Below, one piece after another: positions 1 through 7,117 of a stretch of DNA of 18,050 nucleotides. The notes under the pieces are model-generated. The model did not search any database and was not told the origin of the DNA. It saw nothing but the letters and a program-made list of their open reading frames with translations. How positions within the stretch are numbered: the stretch's first letter is position 1; every line of letters begins with the position of its first letter. The stretch comes from CAYMJV01 sp964390545 (GTDB lineage Bacteria > Desulfobacterota > BSN033 > UBA1163), in contig CAYMJV010000063.1 of assembly GCA_964390545.1 (NCBI GenBank), forward strand, positions 1-18,050, written 5' to 3'. Made by a program: the position numbers and the translations under genes.

Positions 1-106
1 CCTGCACTTTTGTGATCCGACCTTCTTCCACCAGAACATTCATGCCACAGCTGTGATAACAGATTGTGCAATCCGTGGCGATCCATTTCGATGTTGGATC
101 TTTCAT
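1..106 (-). CDS. Molybdopterin oxidoreductase, N-terminal fragment (partial)
   Basis: Only the first 35 codons are visible; the gene runs off the left edge. The peptide carries C-T-I-C-Y-H-S-C-G at residues 17-25, the C-x2-C-x3-C start of the N-terminal [4Fe-4S] domain of the DMSO-reductase superfamily of Mo/W-bis-MGD enzymes, followed by a short 'V-E-E-G-R-I-T-K-V' strand typical of that domain. There is no twin-arginine leader before the motif, so a cytoplasmic enzyme is likely. The ATG at 106 is preceded by an AGGAAAG ribosome site at about 107-113. It is transcribed away from the importer genes. Substrate and subunit partners cannot be told from this fragment; a formate dehydrogenase-like or thiosulfate/other reductase-like enzyme are both possible. 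Confidence 0.8.
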   Translation of the reverse strand, partial: MKDPTSKWIATDCTICYHSCGMNVLVEEGRITKVQ

Positions 107-151
107 CTTTCCTAACCCCAAGGGAGATTAAACTTCGTCCATTTCTACAAT

Positions 152-180
152 ATTATATGAAATTTGTAAAATTTTTTTAA
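152..180 (-). promoter_or_regulatory. Candidate promoter for the molybdopterin oxidoreductase
   Basis: On the minus strand a perfect TATAAT (152-157) is preceded, 17 bp upstream, by TTAAAA (175-180), a 4-of-6 match to the -35 box. It sits about 45 bp upstream of the start codon at 106. The surrounding DNA is so AT-rich that chance matches are easy, so this is only a candidate. Confidence 0.4.
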
Positions 181-324
181 AAAATGAACCATATTCAATC
201 TCATTTGTGACAACAGTAAAACCGGAGGCGCCAATTCTGAAATCCCCTTCCTGCCTTATTGAAAATGTTGAACTCCATCTTCATGTCAAAACCCTGATTT
301 ATATAAAAATGAAGTAATATCCTT

Positions 325-364
325 GTGCAATATTTCTCGTGCGATATTTCGTGCGATATTTCTC
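325..364 (+). repeat. Three tandem 12-14 bp direct repeats upstream of the importer promoter
   Basis: GTGCAATATTTCTC (325-338), GTGCGATATTTC (339-350) and GTGCGATATTTCTC (351-364) follow each other without gaps. The array ends exactly where the TTGACA -35 box of the candidate importer promoter begins. The repeat is not palindromic, so it is not an obvious dimer operator; a tandem binding site for an activator is one reading, slippage during replication another. Confidence 0.7.
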
Positions 365-393
365 TTGACACGATAATCTAAATCTAATATGTT
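365..393 (+). promoter_or_regulatory. Candidate sigma-70-type promoter of the importer operon
   Basis: TTGACA (365-370) is separated by 17 bp from TATGTT (388-393, 4 of 6 matches to TATAAT). This would place the transcript start about 100 bp before the binding-protein ATG at 503. The perfect -35 box abutting the tandem repeats raises confidence above that of a random match. Confidence 0.5.
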
Positions 394-502
394 TAATTCC
401 AAACAAAATTCTGACATACGAAAAATGACCTACCTTATTAAAAATACATATTATTTAGAAACTTTTTAACAAAATCTTAAGATCCACAAAAAGGAGGTAG
501 AA

Positions 503-1711
503 ATGAAAAGGGTATTAAGGGTATTTATGTTTTTAGGCTTGGTGTTTACTAGCATTTCAGTAATACTTTTTTCTATCCCTTTATCGTTCGCTGCGGAACC
601 CATCAAGGTGGGGATCGTCCTTCCGCTCACAGGGGAGAAGGCAAATTTTGGGGAAATTGAGAACAATTCCTTTTTAATGGCCCTCAGTGAGATCAACAAG
701 GCTGGTGGGGTCAAGGGAGCTGAAATCAAGCTGTTGATTGAAGACGACACAGGCAACCCCGATGTGGCCCGAGGGGCTACAGAAAAGCTCATCTCTAAAG
801 ATAATGTGGTTGTGTTAGGAGGCGGGTATGGAAGTTCTGAAACATACGCCATTGCTGGAGTGGCTCAACAAAAGAAGTTCCCCTTCCTCGTCAATACGGG
901 ATCTGCAGATAAGATTACCGAACAGGGCTGGAACTATATCTTTCGACTAAATCCTGCAGTCAGTGAGTATTCAAAGGCCGCGGAAAGCTTTCTTACGGAA
1001 GTAGCCAAGCCAAAGACGGCTGCTATTCTTTTTGAAAATACCCTCTTTGGGACCAGTGGCTCAAAAGAATTTGAAAAATCCTGTCAGGGATTAGGGATTC
1101 AGGTACTGCTGAAAGAGGGATATGAACACGGAGCCATAGATTTTAAGCCTCTTTTAATTAAGGTAAAAAATGCCAAGCCCGATCTTATCTACATGATTTC
1201 TTATATCATGGATGCTTCGTTGCTCACGCGGCAGTCTATGGAGATTAATCTTAATCCCAAACTTTTTATTGGAGGGGCTGCTGGTTTCACACTCCCTGAA
1301 TTTCTTCAAAATGCTGGCAAGGCAGCTGAAGGTGTTTTTTCTGCAGACCTCTGGGTGCCGACACTCCCTTACCCCGGAGCCATGGATTATTATCAAAACT
1401 ATAAAAAGCTATACGGTAAAAATACGGAGTACCATGGGGCTGAGGCTTATGCCGCCTTGTATGTGATCGCTGATGTGTTAAAAAGGACTAAGTCTTTTTC
1501 ACCCGAGGATATTCGCCAGGCCTTAGCAGCCACAGATATGATGACCGTTTTTGGAAAGGTTAAATTCATCTCTTACGACAAAAAGACGAACCAAAACAAA
1601 CTTCCGACTTACTTGGTCCAGTGGATCAAGGGCAGACTTGAGTGCGTCTGGCCAAAGGAGTTAGCCACAGCCAAGTATGTATATCCTCACAAGCCGTGGA
1701 AGGAACGCTAA
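503..1711 (+). CDS. ABC transporter substrate-binding protein, branched-chain amino acid (LivJ/LivK) type
   Basis: A 402-residue periplasmic binding protein of the Peripla_BP_6 family. The N-terminus has a typical Sec signal: basic start (M-K-R-V-L-R), a hydrophobic core, and likely cleavage after S-F-A near residue 30. The mature protein begins with 'P-I-K-V-G-I-V-L-P-L-T-G', the hallmark first strand of the family, followed by 'D-D-T-G-N-P' and 'G-G-G-Y-G-S-S', matching the ligand-binding loops of LivJ-like proteins. The ATG has an excellent ribosome site, AAGGAGG at 491-497. It is the first gene of the importer cluster and is followed by a terminator hairpin, which would give more binding protein than permease. 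Such proteins bind branched-chain amino acids but also urea, aromatic acids and other small carboxylates, so the ligand is not settled by sequence. Confidence 0.93.
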   Translation: MKRVLRVFMFLGLVFTSISVILFSIPLSFAAEPIKVGIVLPLTGEKANFGEIENNSFLMALSEINKAGGVKGAEIKLLIEDDTGNPDVARGATEKLISKDNVVVLGGGYGSSETYAIAGVAQQKKFPFLVNTGSADKITEQGWNYIFRLNPAVSEYSKAAESFLTEVAKPKTAAILFENTLFGTSGSKEFEKSCQGLGIQVLLKEGYEHGAIDFKPLLIKVKNAKPDLIYMISYIMDASLLTRQSMEINLNPKLFIGGAAGFTLPEFLQNAGKAAEGVFSADLWVPTLPYPGAMDYYQNYKKLYGKNTEYHGAEAYAALYVIADVLKRTKSFSPEDIRQALAATDMMTVFGKVKFISYDKKTNQNKLPTYLVQWIKGRLECVWPKELATAKYVYPHKPWKER

Positions 1712-1715
1712 CACC

Positions 1716-1754
1716 AAAAAAGGACAGATGAGTTTTTCATCTGTCCTTTTTTTT
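1716..1754 (+). terminator. Intrinsic terminator/attenuator between binding protein and permease
   Basis: A near-perfect hairpin follows the stop codon by a few bases: left arm ending GGACAGATGA (1722-1731), a GTTTT loop, right arm starting TCATCTGTCC (1737-1746), then eight T. Pairing extends through the A-run and the T-run. The next gene starts at 1780 on the same strand, so the hairpin probably reduces, rather than ends, transcription into the permease genes. Confidence 0.85.
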
Positions 1755-1779
1755 CCAAACCCAATTTAAGGAAAAAACC

Positions 1780-2655
1780 ATGTTAGTCTTTATCCAGACC
1801 GTTGTGGCAGGAATTTTGATTGGTGGGCTTTATGCCCTCATCGGACTCGGCATGACACTGATCATGGGTGTGATGGGGATCATCAACCTGGCACACGGGC
1901 AGACCATGATGATCGCCATGTACGTCACCTTCGTCTGTTTCAAATACTTCAGCATGGACCCTTATCTGTCCCTTCTGGTCACGATGCCAGTCGTTTTTTT
2001 GGTGGCCCTCTTTATTGGTAGGTATCTTTTGAACCCATTAATCGGGAGGGAGTCCATACTCCCAGAAAATCAGGTCCTCATGACCGTTGGGATAGGGCTT
2101 TGTCTCACTGAAATTGCACGGTTCATCTTTACCTCTAATTACCAGTCAGTGCAAACAAGTTATTCGAGCAAGGCCTTTTATTTCGGGGAAATATCCTTCA
2201 ACTATCCCCTTGTTATCGCCTTCTTTATTGCCATAGGTCTCACTGCGGGTCTCTTTCTCTTCCTTATGAAGACAGATATCGGCCGCTCTATCCGGGCTAC
2301 CGCCCAAGATAAGGAAGCTGCTGTCCTGATGGGTATCCCCCAACGGAGAATCACTTTTTATACTTTTGCGCTCGGATCTGCCCTGGTTGCTGCTGCTGGA
2401 TCATTACTCCTCCCGGTATATTATCTCTTTCCAGATATTGGAGGACCTTTCACATTGAAGGCCTTCGTCATTACCATCCTTGGTGGACTGGGAAGCACAG
2501 TAGGGGCCATTTTGGGCGGTCTTACCCTGGGGATTGCCGAATCCCTAGGGGCCACTTATATCTCTATGGGGTACAAGGATGCAGTGGGGATGGTCATTTT
2601 TCTTTTGGTATTGGTCTTTCTCCCAGGGGGACTGAAACGGCTCACCAAGATATAG
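1780..2655 (+). CDS. livH: Branched-chain amino acid ABC transporter permease, LivH type
   Basis: A 291-residue very hydrophobic integral membrane protein of the BPD_transp_2 family, with about eight predicted helices. The N-terminus 'G-G-L-Y-A-L-I-G-L-G-M-T-L-I-M-G-V' and 'I-I-N-L-A-H-G' are classic LivH sequence, as is 'I-T-I-L-G-G-L-G-S-T-V-G-A-I-L-G-G' near residue 225-245. The cytoplasmic loop 'T-D-I-G-R-S-I-R-A-T-A-Q-D' around residue 165-177 is the coupling loop contacted by the ATPase. The start ATG follows a TAAGGA element. Length is normal for the family. It pairs with the next gene to form the membrane channel. Confidence 0.93.
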   Translation: MLVFIQTVVAGILIGGLYALIGLGMTLIMGVMGIINLAHGQTMMIAMYVTFVCFKYFSMDPYLSLLVTMPVVFLVALFIGRYLLNPLIGRESILPENQVLMTVGIGLCLTEIARFIFTSNYQSVQTSYSSKAFYFGEISFNYPLVIAFFIAIGLTAGLFLFLMKTDIGRSIRATAQDKEAAVLMGIPQRRITFYTFALGSALVAAAGSLLLPVYYLFPDIGGPFTLKAFVITILGGLGSTVGAILGGLTLGIAESLGATYISMGYKDAVGMVIFLLVLVFLPGGLKRLTKI

Positions 2656-2668
2656 GGAGGGATTGGAG

Positions 2669-3643
2669 ATGAAAAAATCAAGAAAGGGCTTAACGGCTAT
2701 TATCATCCTCCTCATAGCAGCTGTTCTCCCTTTGGTGGTAACGCAGAGCTACTATCAACATCTCATGATCCTGGTGCTCATATGGGTCATCATTGGTTCC
2801 TCCTGGAATCTTTTAGCGGGATATACCGGTCAGGTCTCCTTCGGACATGCCGCTTTTTTCGGGATAGGGGCGTATACTGCCGGTATTCTGCACATCAAGC
2901 TCGCACTCTCCCCATGGTGGGGCATAGCCTTTGGAGGATTCTCTGCTGTCATCTTAGGCCTGGTGATTGGGTATCTCTGCTTTCGCTTAAGGGGGCCTTA
3001 TTTTGCTCTGGCCACCCTGGCCACAGGTGAGATCCTCAGGCTAATTGCAAATAATTGGGTAGATTTCACTGAAGGGATGGTGGGAATCCTGATCATGCAG
3101 ACCTTTGTCAGCAAACTCCCCTATTATTATATAATCCTTTGCATAGCTGCTGGATGCATCTGGGTAATCCATCTGGTCATGAATTCTAAATGGGGATATT
3201 ATTTTGTCTCAATCCGAGAGGATCAGGACGCGGCAGAGTCTCTTGGGATCGACACGAACTTGTACAAGAATGTTTCTCTAATGATCAGTTCATTTTTTAC
3301 GGGAACAGCGGGTGCATTTTACATGAACTATATGGGCTTCATCGACCCCTCCGTGGTCTTCTCTCTCCACAATATTTCTATCCAAGCCATCCTGGTAGGG
3401 ATTATCGGTGGGGTAGCCACTTTATGGGGTCCAGCCCTTGGGGGTTTAGTAATGGTGGGGATCCAGGAACTCTTTCGATCAGCCATGTTTGGGTTGGCTC
3501 CCAAGTGGGTTAGTCAAGGCCATGCCATGGCCTTTGGACTCTTAGTCGTTTTAACAATCCTTTTTATGTCCAATGGCTTGGTGGGAGACTGGCCAAAGAT
3601 TAAGAAGATTTTTATTAGAAAAACATCAGAGGAGACGTCATGA
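2669..3643 (+). CDS. livM: Branched-chain amino acid ABC transporter permease, LivM type
   Basis: A 324-residue hydrophobic permease. 'G-Q-V-S-F-G-H-A-A-F-F-G-I-G-A-Y-T' near residue 53-69 and 'S-I-R-E-D-Q-D-A-A-E-S-L-G-I-D' near residue 180-195 are LivM signatures; the latter is the coupling loop. I place the start at the ATG at 2669, because the GGGAGGG ribosome site (2655-2661) is then seven bases upstream; an in-frame TTG at 2663 would leave almost no spacing. The gene ends in an ATGA overlap with the following ATPase gene, which implies translational coupling. Confidence 0.92.
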   Translation: MKKSRKGLTAIIILLIAAVLPLVVTQSYYQHLMILVLIWVIIGSSWNLLAGYTGQVSFGHAAFFGIGAYTAGILHIKLALSPWWGIAFGGFSAVILGLVIGYLCFRLRGPYFALATLATGEILRLIANNWVDFTEGMVGILIMQTFVSKLPYYYIILCIAAGCIWVIHLVMNSKWGYYFVSIREDQDAAESLGIDTNLYKNVSLMISSFFTGTAGAFYMNYMGFIDPSVVFSLHNISIQAILVGIIGGVATLWGPALGGLVMVGIQELFRSAMFGLAPKWVSQGHAMAFGLLVVLTILFMSNGLVGDWPKIKKIFIRKTSEETS

Positions 3644-4365
3644 GTATCTTTGAGGCCCGCAACCTGGTCAAGTATTTCGGAGGGTTGGCAGCCGTTAATG
3701 GTGTCAGTTTCAAAGTGGAAAAGGGAGAAATCTTCGGACTCATTGGCCCCAATGGATCCGGGAAGACCACTGTCTTCAATCTCATCAACAATTATTACCC
3801 TCTCACCTCTGGGGACGTATTTTTTAATGGGAAATCTATTAAGGGGTTAAAGACTCATATGATTTGTCATCTGGGCATTGCCCGAACCTTTCAAGTTGTC
3901 AAACCTCTTGCACGCATGACTGTTTTGGAGAATGTCACCGCCTCGGCTTTTTGCAGGGTCAATACCATCAAAGAAGCCCAAAAATTGGCTTCGCAAGCCA
4001 TTGAGTTCTGTGCCCTCGAACATTACCGAGACCAAAGGGCTAAGGGTCTGCCCATTGGGCTTCGCAAGCGCTTGGAGATCACCCGCGCCCTGGCCACCCA
4101 ACCGGAGTTGATTCTTCTCGATGAAACTGCTGCAGGACTGAATCCTAAGGAATTGGATCAGGCCATCGCGTTAATTAGGGAGATCAACCGTCGTGGTGTT
4201 ACCGTCATTATTGTTGAACATATCATGAAAGTGATCATGACCATCTCCAATCGGATCTTGGCTATCAATCACGGCCAGCCTATTACCGAAGGGACCCCGG
4301 AGCAGATCTCCCGGAATCCCGAGGTGATCAAAGCCTATTTGGGAGAGGAATATGCTCAAGGTTAA
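3640..4365 (+). CDS. livG: Branched-chain amino acid ABC transporter ATP-binding protein, LivG type
   Basis: A 241-residue ATPase that powers the importer at the cytoplasmic face. Visible motifs: Walker A G-P-N-G-S-G-K-T (36-43), Q-loop Gln85 in 'R-T-F-Q-V', Walker B L-I-L-L-D-E (157-162), 'A-A-G-L-N-P-K-E' and switch His194 in 'V-E-H'. The ABC signature is weak: the expected L-S-x-G-Q is L-P-I-G-L (137-141), and the proline that normally follows the Walker B Asp-Glu is Thr163. Everything else is normal, so it is probably active. It overlaps the upstream permease by four bases and the downstream ATPase by 14. Confidence 0.92.
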   Translation: MSIFEARNLVKYFGGLAAVNGVSFKVEKGEIFGLIGPNGSGKTTVFNLINNYYPLTSGDVFFNGKSIKGLKTHMICHLGIARTFQVVKPLARMTVLENVTASAFCRVNTIKEAQKLASQAIEFCALEHYRDQRAKGLPIGLRKRLEITRALATQPELILLDETAAGLNPKELDQAIALIREINRRGVTVIIVEHIMKVIMTISNRILAINHGQPITEGTPEQISRNPEVIKAYLGEEYAQG

Positions 4366-5056
4366 TCATATTGATGTTTCCTACGGGGATGTTCAAGTCC
4401 TCTGGGATATCTCTTTCGAGGTCAATGAAAAAGAGATCGCTGTTCTGGTTGGGGCGAATGGAGCAGGAAAATCCACAACCCTTCGAACCATCTCCGGACT
4501 CCTGAGGCCATCAAAGGGCTCCATCGAATTTAACAGATTCCAGTTGAACCAGATTCCGGATTATAAGACCGTCGAATGTGGAATTGTTCAGGTTCCAGAG
4601 GGCAGGCGCCTCTTCCCGGAAATGACGGTGGAAGAAAATCTGATCATGGGTTCCCTCCCGCCTGATGCCAAGGCCAAAAGGAAAGAAACCCTCCAGTGGG
4701 TCTACAGCCTTTTCCCGGTCCTTGGGGAAAGACGAAAGCAGTATGCCCGCACCTTAAGTGGAGGAGAACAACAGATGTGTGCTGTTGGCCGCGGGCTCAT
4801 GTCTCTTCCCAAACTGCTCATGTTTGATGAGCCTTCCCTGGGTTTGGCCCCTATCCTGGTTCAGGAAATATTCCATATGGTTCAAAAAATCAATCAGGAG
4901 GGGGTGACTGTTCTTTTGGTAGAACAGAATGTAAAGCAAACCTTGAATATTTGCAGCCGAGCTTATGTCCTTGAAAACGGCCGCATTTTCCTGGAAGGCT
5001 CAGGGAAGGAACTTCTCAATAACGATTATGTAAGGGAAGCCTACCTGGGAATATAG
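4352..5056 (+). CDS. livF: Branched-chain amino acid ABC transporter ATP-binding protein, LivF type
   Basis: A 234-residue ATPase, the second nucleotide-binding subunit of the importer. It has Walker A G-A-N-G-A-G-K-S (34-41), a textbook signature L-S-G-G-E-Q (135-140), Walker B L-L-M-F-D-E (155-160) followed by 'P-S-L-G-L-A-P', and 'V-E-Q-N' for the switch region, all as in LivF. 'V-P-E-G-R-R-L-F-P-E-M-T-V-E-E-N-L' near 81-97 is also characteristic. Its start lies inside the end of the LivG-type gene, so the two are translationally coupled. The canonical signature here may compensate for the weak one in its partner. Confidence 0.93.
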   Translation: MLKVNHIDVSYGDVQVLWDISFEVNEKEIAVLVGANGAGKSTTLRTISGLLRPSKGSIEFNRFQLNQIPDYKTVECGIVQVPEGRRLFPEMTVEENLIMGSLPPDAKAKRKETLQWVYSLFPVLGERRKQYARTLSGGEQQMCAVGRGLMSLPKLLMFDEPSLGLAPILVQEIFHMVQKINQEGVTVLLVEQNVKQTLNICSRAYVLENGRIFLEGSGKELLNNDYVREAYLGI

Positions 5057-5115
5057 GCCCAGCCTCTAGGGACCTCCATACACAAAGTTTCAGAAAAAGT
5101 AACTCCCTTTATTGT

Positions 5116-5217
5116 AAATCCCCTTTCCCCCCCCTTTCGTAAAGGGGGAAATTATTATTCCTCCCTTTGGCGTCTTTTTCCTGCTGGAGGCAGGCAAAGG
5201 GAGGTCAGGAGGGATTT
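5116..5217. repeat. Palindromic intergenic repeat element
   Basis: About 100 bp bounded by a short terminal inverted repeat, AAATCCC (5116-5122) and GGGATTT (5211-5217). Inside are two further hairpins: CCCCTTTCGTAAAGGGG-like pairing around 5131-5148, and CCTCCCTTTG (5160-5169) pairing with CAAAGGGAGG near 5195-5204. There is no coding capacity. The build resembles small non-autonomous repeat or MITE-like elements that are scattered between genes in many anaerobe genomes; the family assignment is inference. It may also act as a terminator for the importer operon, although there is no clean T-run. Confidence 0.7.
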
Positions 5218-5242
5218 TAAGAGTAAATTTTCGAGACAATTC

Positions 5243-6316
5243 ATGAAAAGATCTCACCATATTGCAGTCATCCCAGGAGATGGAATTGGAAATGAAGTGA
5301 TTTCTGAAGGGATCAAATGTTTGAAATCCCTTTCTCAGATCCTTGATACCATCCAATTCGAATTCGAATATTTCCCCTGGAGCAGTGAATACTACCTTCA
5401 GCACGGCAGAATGATGCCAGAGAATGGTCTCGAGATCTTAAAAAGATTTGAGGCCATTTATTTGGGAGCTGTAGGCGACCCAAGAATCCCGGATGATATC
5501 ACCCTCCACGGACTTTTGCTCCCCATCAAAATGGGTTTTGATCTCTACGTAGGATTGCGACCTGTCTATCTATTCCGAGGAGTCGAATGTCCCCTTAAGG
5601 ATGTCTCTGAAGAAGAAATCGATATTATTGTCGTCCGAGAGAATACCGAAGGGGAATATTCGAACGTGGGAGGAATCGTCGGCATTGAAGAACGGCAATT
5701 GGCCATCCAGAGTGGACTGTTCACCCGAAAGGGGATCGAGAAGATCATCACCTTCGCTTTTGAATATGCAAGAGAGAAAGGAAGAAAGAAGGTCACCTCC
5801 GTGACCAAATCAAATGCCCAACGCTACGGAATGGTCTTATGGGATCGCCTCTTCAAAGAGGTTGCTTCTCAATTTCCTGAGATTCAGACAGAATCGAAGC
5901 TCATTGACGCAGCCTGCATGGATGTGGTTCGAAATCCAACGGGTTATGACGTAATTGTTGCCTCCAACCTCTTTGCCGATATCCTTTCAGACCTGACTGC
6001 TTCTGTCACCGGGGGGATGGGATTGGCACCCGGAGCCAGTTTCAATCCTAAGGATAAAACCTACCCCGGGTTCTTTGATCCGGTCCATGGGTCTGCTCCT
6101 GATATTGCTGGAAAAGCATTGGCCAATCCGATTGCAGCTATTCTCACAGCCAAGATGATGTTGGATTATTTGAATGAAGGAGAAGCAGCCAATCTCTTAT
6201 TTCAGGCTGTCAAACAGAATTTGGCTGAAAAAAAAGTGACGACCATCGATCTCGGCGGTCGTTCCAAGACGAATGAAGTGGGGGATGATATCGTCAGAAT
6301 TCTCCGCGCGCTGTAA
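5243..6316 (+). CDS. Isocitrate/isopropylmalate dehydrogenase family, tartrate/D-malate dehydrogenase-like
   Basis: A 357-residue NAD(P)-dependent beta-decarboxylating hydroxy-acid dehydrogenase. Landmarks: 'I-A-V-I-P-G-D-G-I-G-N-E-V' (7-19); 'T-L-H-G-L-L-L-P-I' (87-95) and 'L-R-P-V-Y-L-F-R-G-V-E-C-P-L' (105-118), which resemble tartrate/D-malate dehydrogenases (TtuC/DmlA) more than leucine-pathway LeuB; 'R-E-N-T-E-G-E-Y-S' (132-140) with catalytic Tyr139; Lys189; metal-binding Asp227, Asp246 and Asp250; and the family signature starting 'N-L-F-A-D-I-L-S-D' (242-250). The ribosome site is weak (GAGA, 5233-5236), but the N-terminus matches the family exactly. No leuC/leuD genes are nearby, which supports a catabolic role on D-malate, tartrate or a related 2-hydroxy acid. 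The exact substrate is open. Confidence 0.88.
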   Translation: MKRSHHIAVIPGDGIGNEVISEGIKCLKSLSQILDTIQFEFEYFPWSSEYYLQHGRMMPENGLEILKRFEAIYLGAVGDPRIPDDITLHGLLLPIKMGFDLYVGLRPVYLFRGVECPLKDVSEEEIDIIVVRENTEGEYSNVGGIVGIEERQLAIQSGLFTRKGIEKIITFAFEYAREKGRKKVTSVTKSNAQRYGMVLWDRLFKEVASQFPEIQTESKLIDAACMDVVRNPTGYDVIVASNLFADILSDLTASVTGGMGLAPGASFNPKDKTYPGFFDPVHGSAPDIAGKALANPIAAILTAKMMLDYLNEGEAANLLFQAVKQNLAEKKVTTIDLGGRSKTNEVGDDIVRILRAL

Positions 6317-6488
6317 ATATTTCTGCGTGTTATCGAAGATGTTCCTCAACCCCATTGTCTATGAATATCGACCCTCAAAACTAAATCCAGGTTCAAGAAT
6401 CAAGACATCTACGCGGAATTAAACCATTCCTTATCTTAAACCAACTACGGTGTTCATTGACCCAGAATATCATTGCCTTCATAGGGTC

Positions 6489-6504
6489 GTTCGCGATAAT
6501 GAAC
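6489..6504. promoter_or_regulatory. Operator-like site A (GTTC-N8-GAAC)
   Basis: GTTCGCGATAATGAAC, a 4-bp inverted repeat spaced by 8 bp. It lies about 50 bp upstream of the -35 box of the downstream promoter and 107 bp (start to start) from site B. It is one of four equal-architecture sites in the window; I infer binding by the IclR-family protein encoded at 9552-10337. Confidence 0.55.
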
Positions 6505-6552
6505 AACTAACTGCCTATTTTAAAATAATTTTCCTCAAATAATAATAAAAGC

Positions 6553-6580
6553 TTGACAATAAAAGGAAATATGGTAATAT
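6553..6580 (+). promoter_or_regulatory. Promoter of the ferredoxin/AOR-like/membrane-protein operon
   Basis: TTGACA (6553-6558, perfect -35) is followed after 16 bp by TAATAT (6575-6580). Predicted transcription would start near 6587, about 45 bp before the ATG at 6632. Operator-like site B lies just past the predicted start, where a bound repressor would block transcription. Confidence 0.6.
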
Positions 6581-6595
6581 TGTATTTGATGATGT

Positions 6596-6611
6596 GTTCA
6601 CCAGAAGGAAC
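6596..6611. promoter_or_regulatory. Operator-like site B (GTTC-N8-GAAC)
   Basis: GTTCACCAGAAGGAAC, located between the predicted transcription start and the ribosome site AAGGAGG (6617-6623). It is nearly identical to site C upstream of the IclR gene: 14 of 16 bases are the same, and the match continues for two further bases (CT... as TC). Confidence 0.7.
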
Positions 6612-6631
6612 TCAATAAGGAGGCAATTAAG

Positions 6632-7105
6632 ATGAGCGCCATCTCCATTATTCCTGAACGCTGCACAGGATGCCAGGCTTGTGAAATGGTCTGTAGTCTC
6701 TCCCATGAGGATGCTTGCAGTTCCTCGCTTTCGCGGATACGGGTTAAGAAATGGGAAGAGATCTCACTCTTCATTCCCATCGTCTGTCAAAACTGTGAAA
6801 AGCCTCCGTGCGTGGATATCTGCCCTACTGGTGCTCGGATGCGCGTCTCTGAAACCGGTGCAGTCGTGACAGATGAAAAACGATGTGTCGGCTGCAAGTC
6901 CTGTCTCTATGTCTGTCCTAATAGCGCTCCGGTATTTCATCCTTTAACCAAACGAACCATGACGTGCGACCTCTGTAAAGGCACCCCCCTTTGTACGCAG
7001 ATCTGCACGGTCGGAGCACTTTCTTACATTCCTGAGCGAGATGTCTCGATGGAAAAGAAGAGGGTCTACGGGCAAGTCTTTCTTCAAGCCATGAAATCAA
7101 GATAA
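6632..7105 (+). CDS. Four-cluster [4Fe-4S] ferredoxin subunit, DmsB/HybA-like
   Basis: A 157-residue iron-sulfur electron-transfer subunit. Sixteen cysteines fall into four groups: 11/14/17/21, 52/55/60/64, 85/88/91/95 and 112/115/121/125. Their spacing is that of DmsB, NrfC and HybA proteins that pass electrons between a catalytic subunit and a membrane anchor. There is no signal peptide, so it is cytoplasmic. The ribosome site AAGGAGG (6617-6623) supports the start. The next gene (an AOR-family protein) begins 12 bases after its stop, with the stop codon overlapping that gene's ribosome site; the third gene encodes a DmsC-like anchor. Within this window it most resembles the ferredoxin at 15292-15780, sharing 'C-E-M-V-C-S-L-S-H'. 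Confidence 0.93.
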   Translation: MSAISIIPERCTGCQACEMVCSLSHEDACSSSLSRIRVKKWEEISLFIPIVCQNCEKPPCVDICPTGARMRVSETGAVVTDEKRCVGCKSCLYVCPNSAPVFHPLTKRTMTCDLCKGTPLCTQICTVGALSYIPERDVSMEKKRVYGQVFLQAMKSR

Positions 7106-7117
7106 GGAGGCACGGAT

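Larger units (their letters stand above)
107..502. other. AT-rich divergent intergenic region
   Basis: This 396-bp spacer separates the leftward molybdopterin oxidoreductase from the rightward importer. It is very AT-rich and holds a candidate promoter for each side and a three-copy tandem repeat, listed separately. The stretch 181-320 shows no gene, no RNA gene that I recognise, and no clear hairpin. The strong ribosome site AAGGAGG at 491-497 belongs to the binding-protein gene. Confidence 0.7.
6317..6631. other. Regulatory intergenic region upstream of the ferredoxin/AOR-like operon
   Basis: This 315-bp AT-rich gap has no gene. Its right half holds a promoter flanked by two GTTC-N8-GAAC sites, listed separately. 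The left part, 6317-6480, shows nothing I can name; no terminator with a T-run follows the dehydrogenase gene. Confidence 0.7.

Noticed and set aside
325..364. A possible CRISPR array
   Set aside because: The repeats are 12-14 bp and directly adjacent with no spacers, and no cas gene is present.
2663..2668. TTG start six bases before the LivM ATG
   Set aside because: The ribosome site GGGAGGG ends at 2661, leaving no room; the ATG at 2669 has normal spacing.
3190..3513. A 107-codon frame inside the LivM gene on the same strand
   Set aside because: It lies wholly in another frame of a clear permease gene and has no family resemblance or ribosome site.
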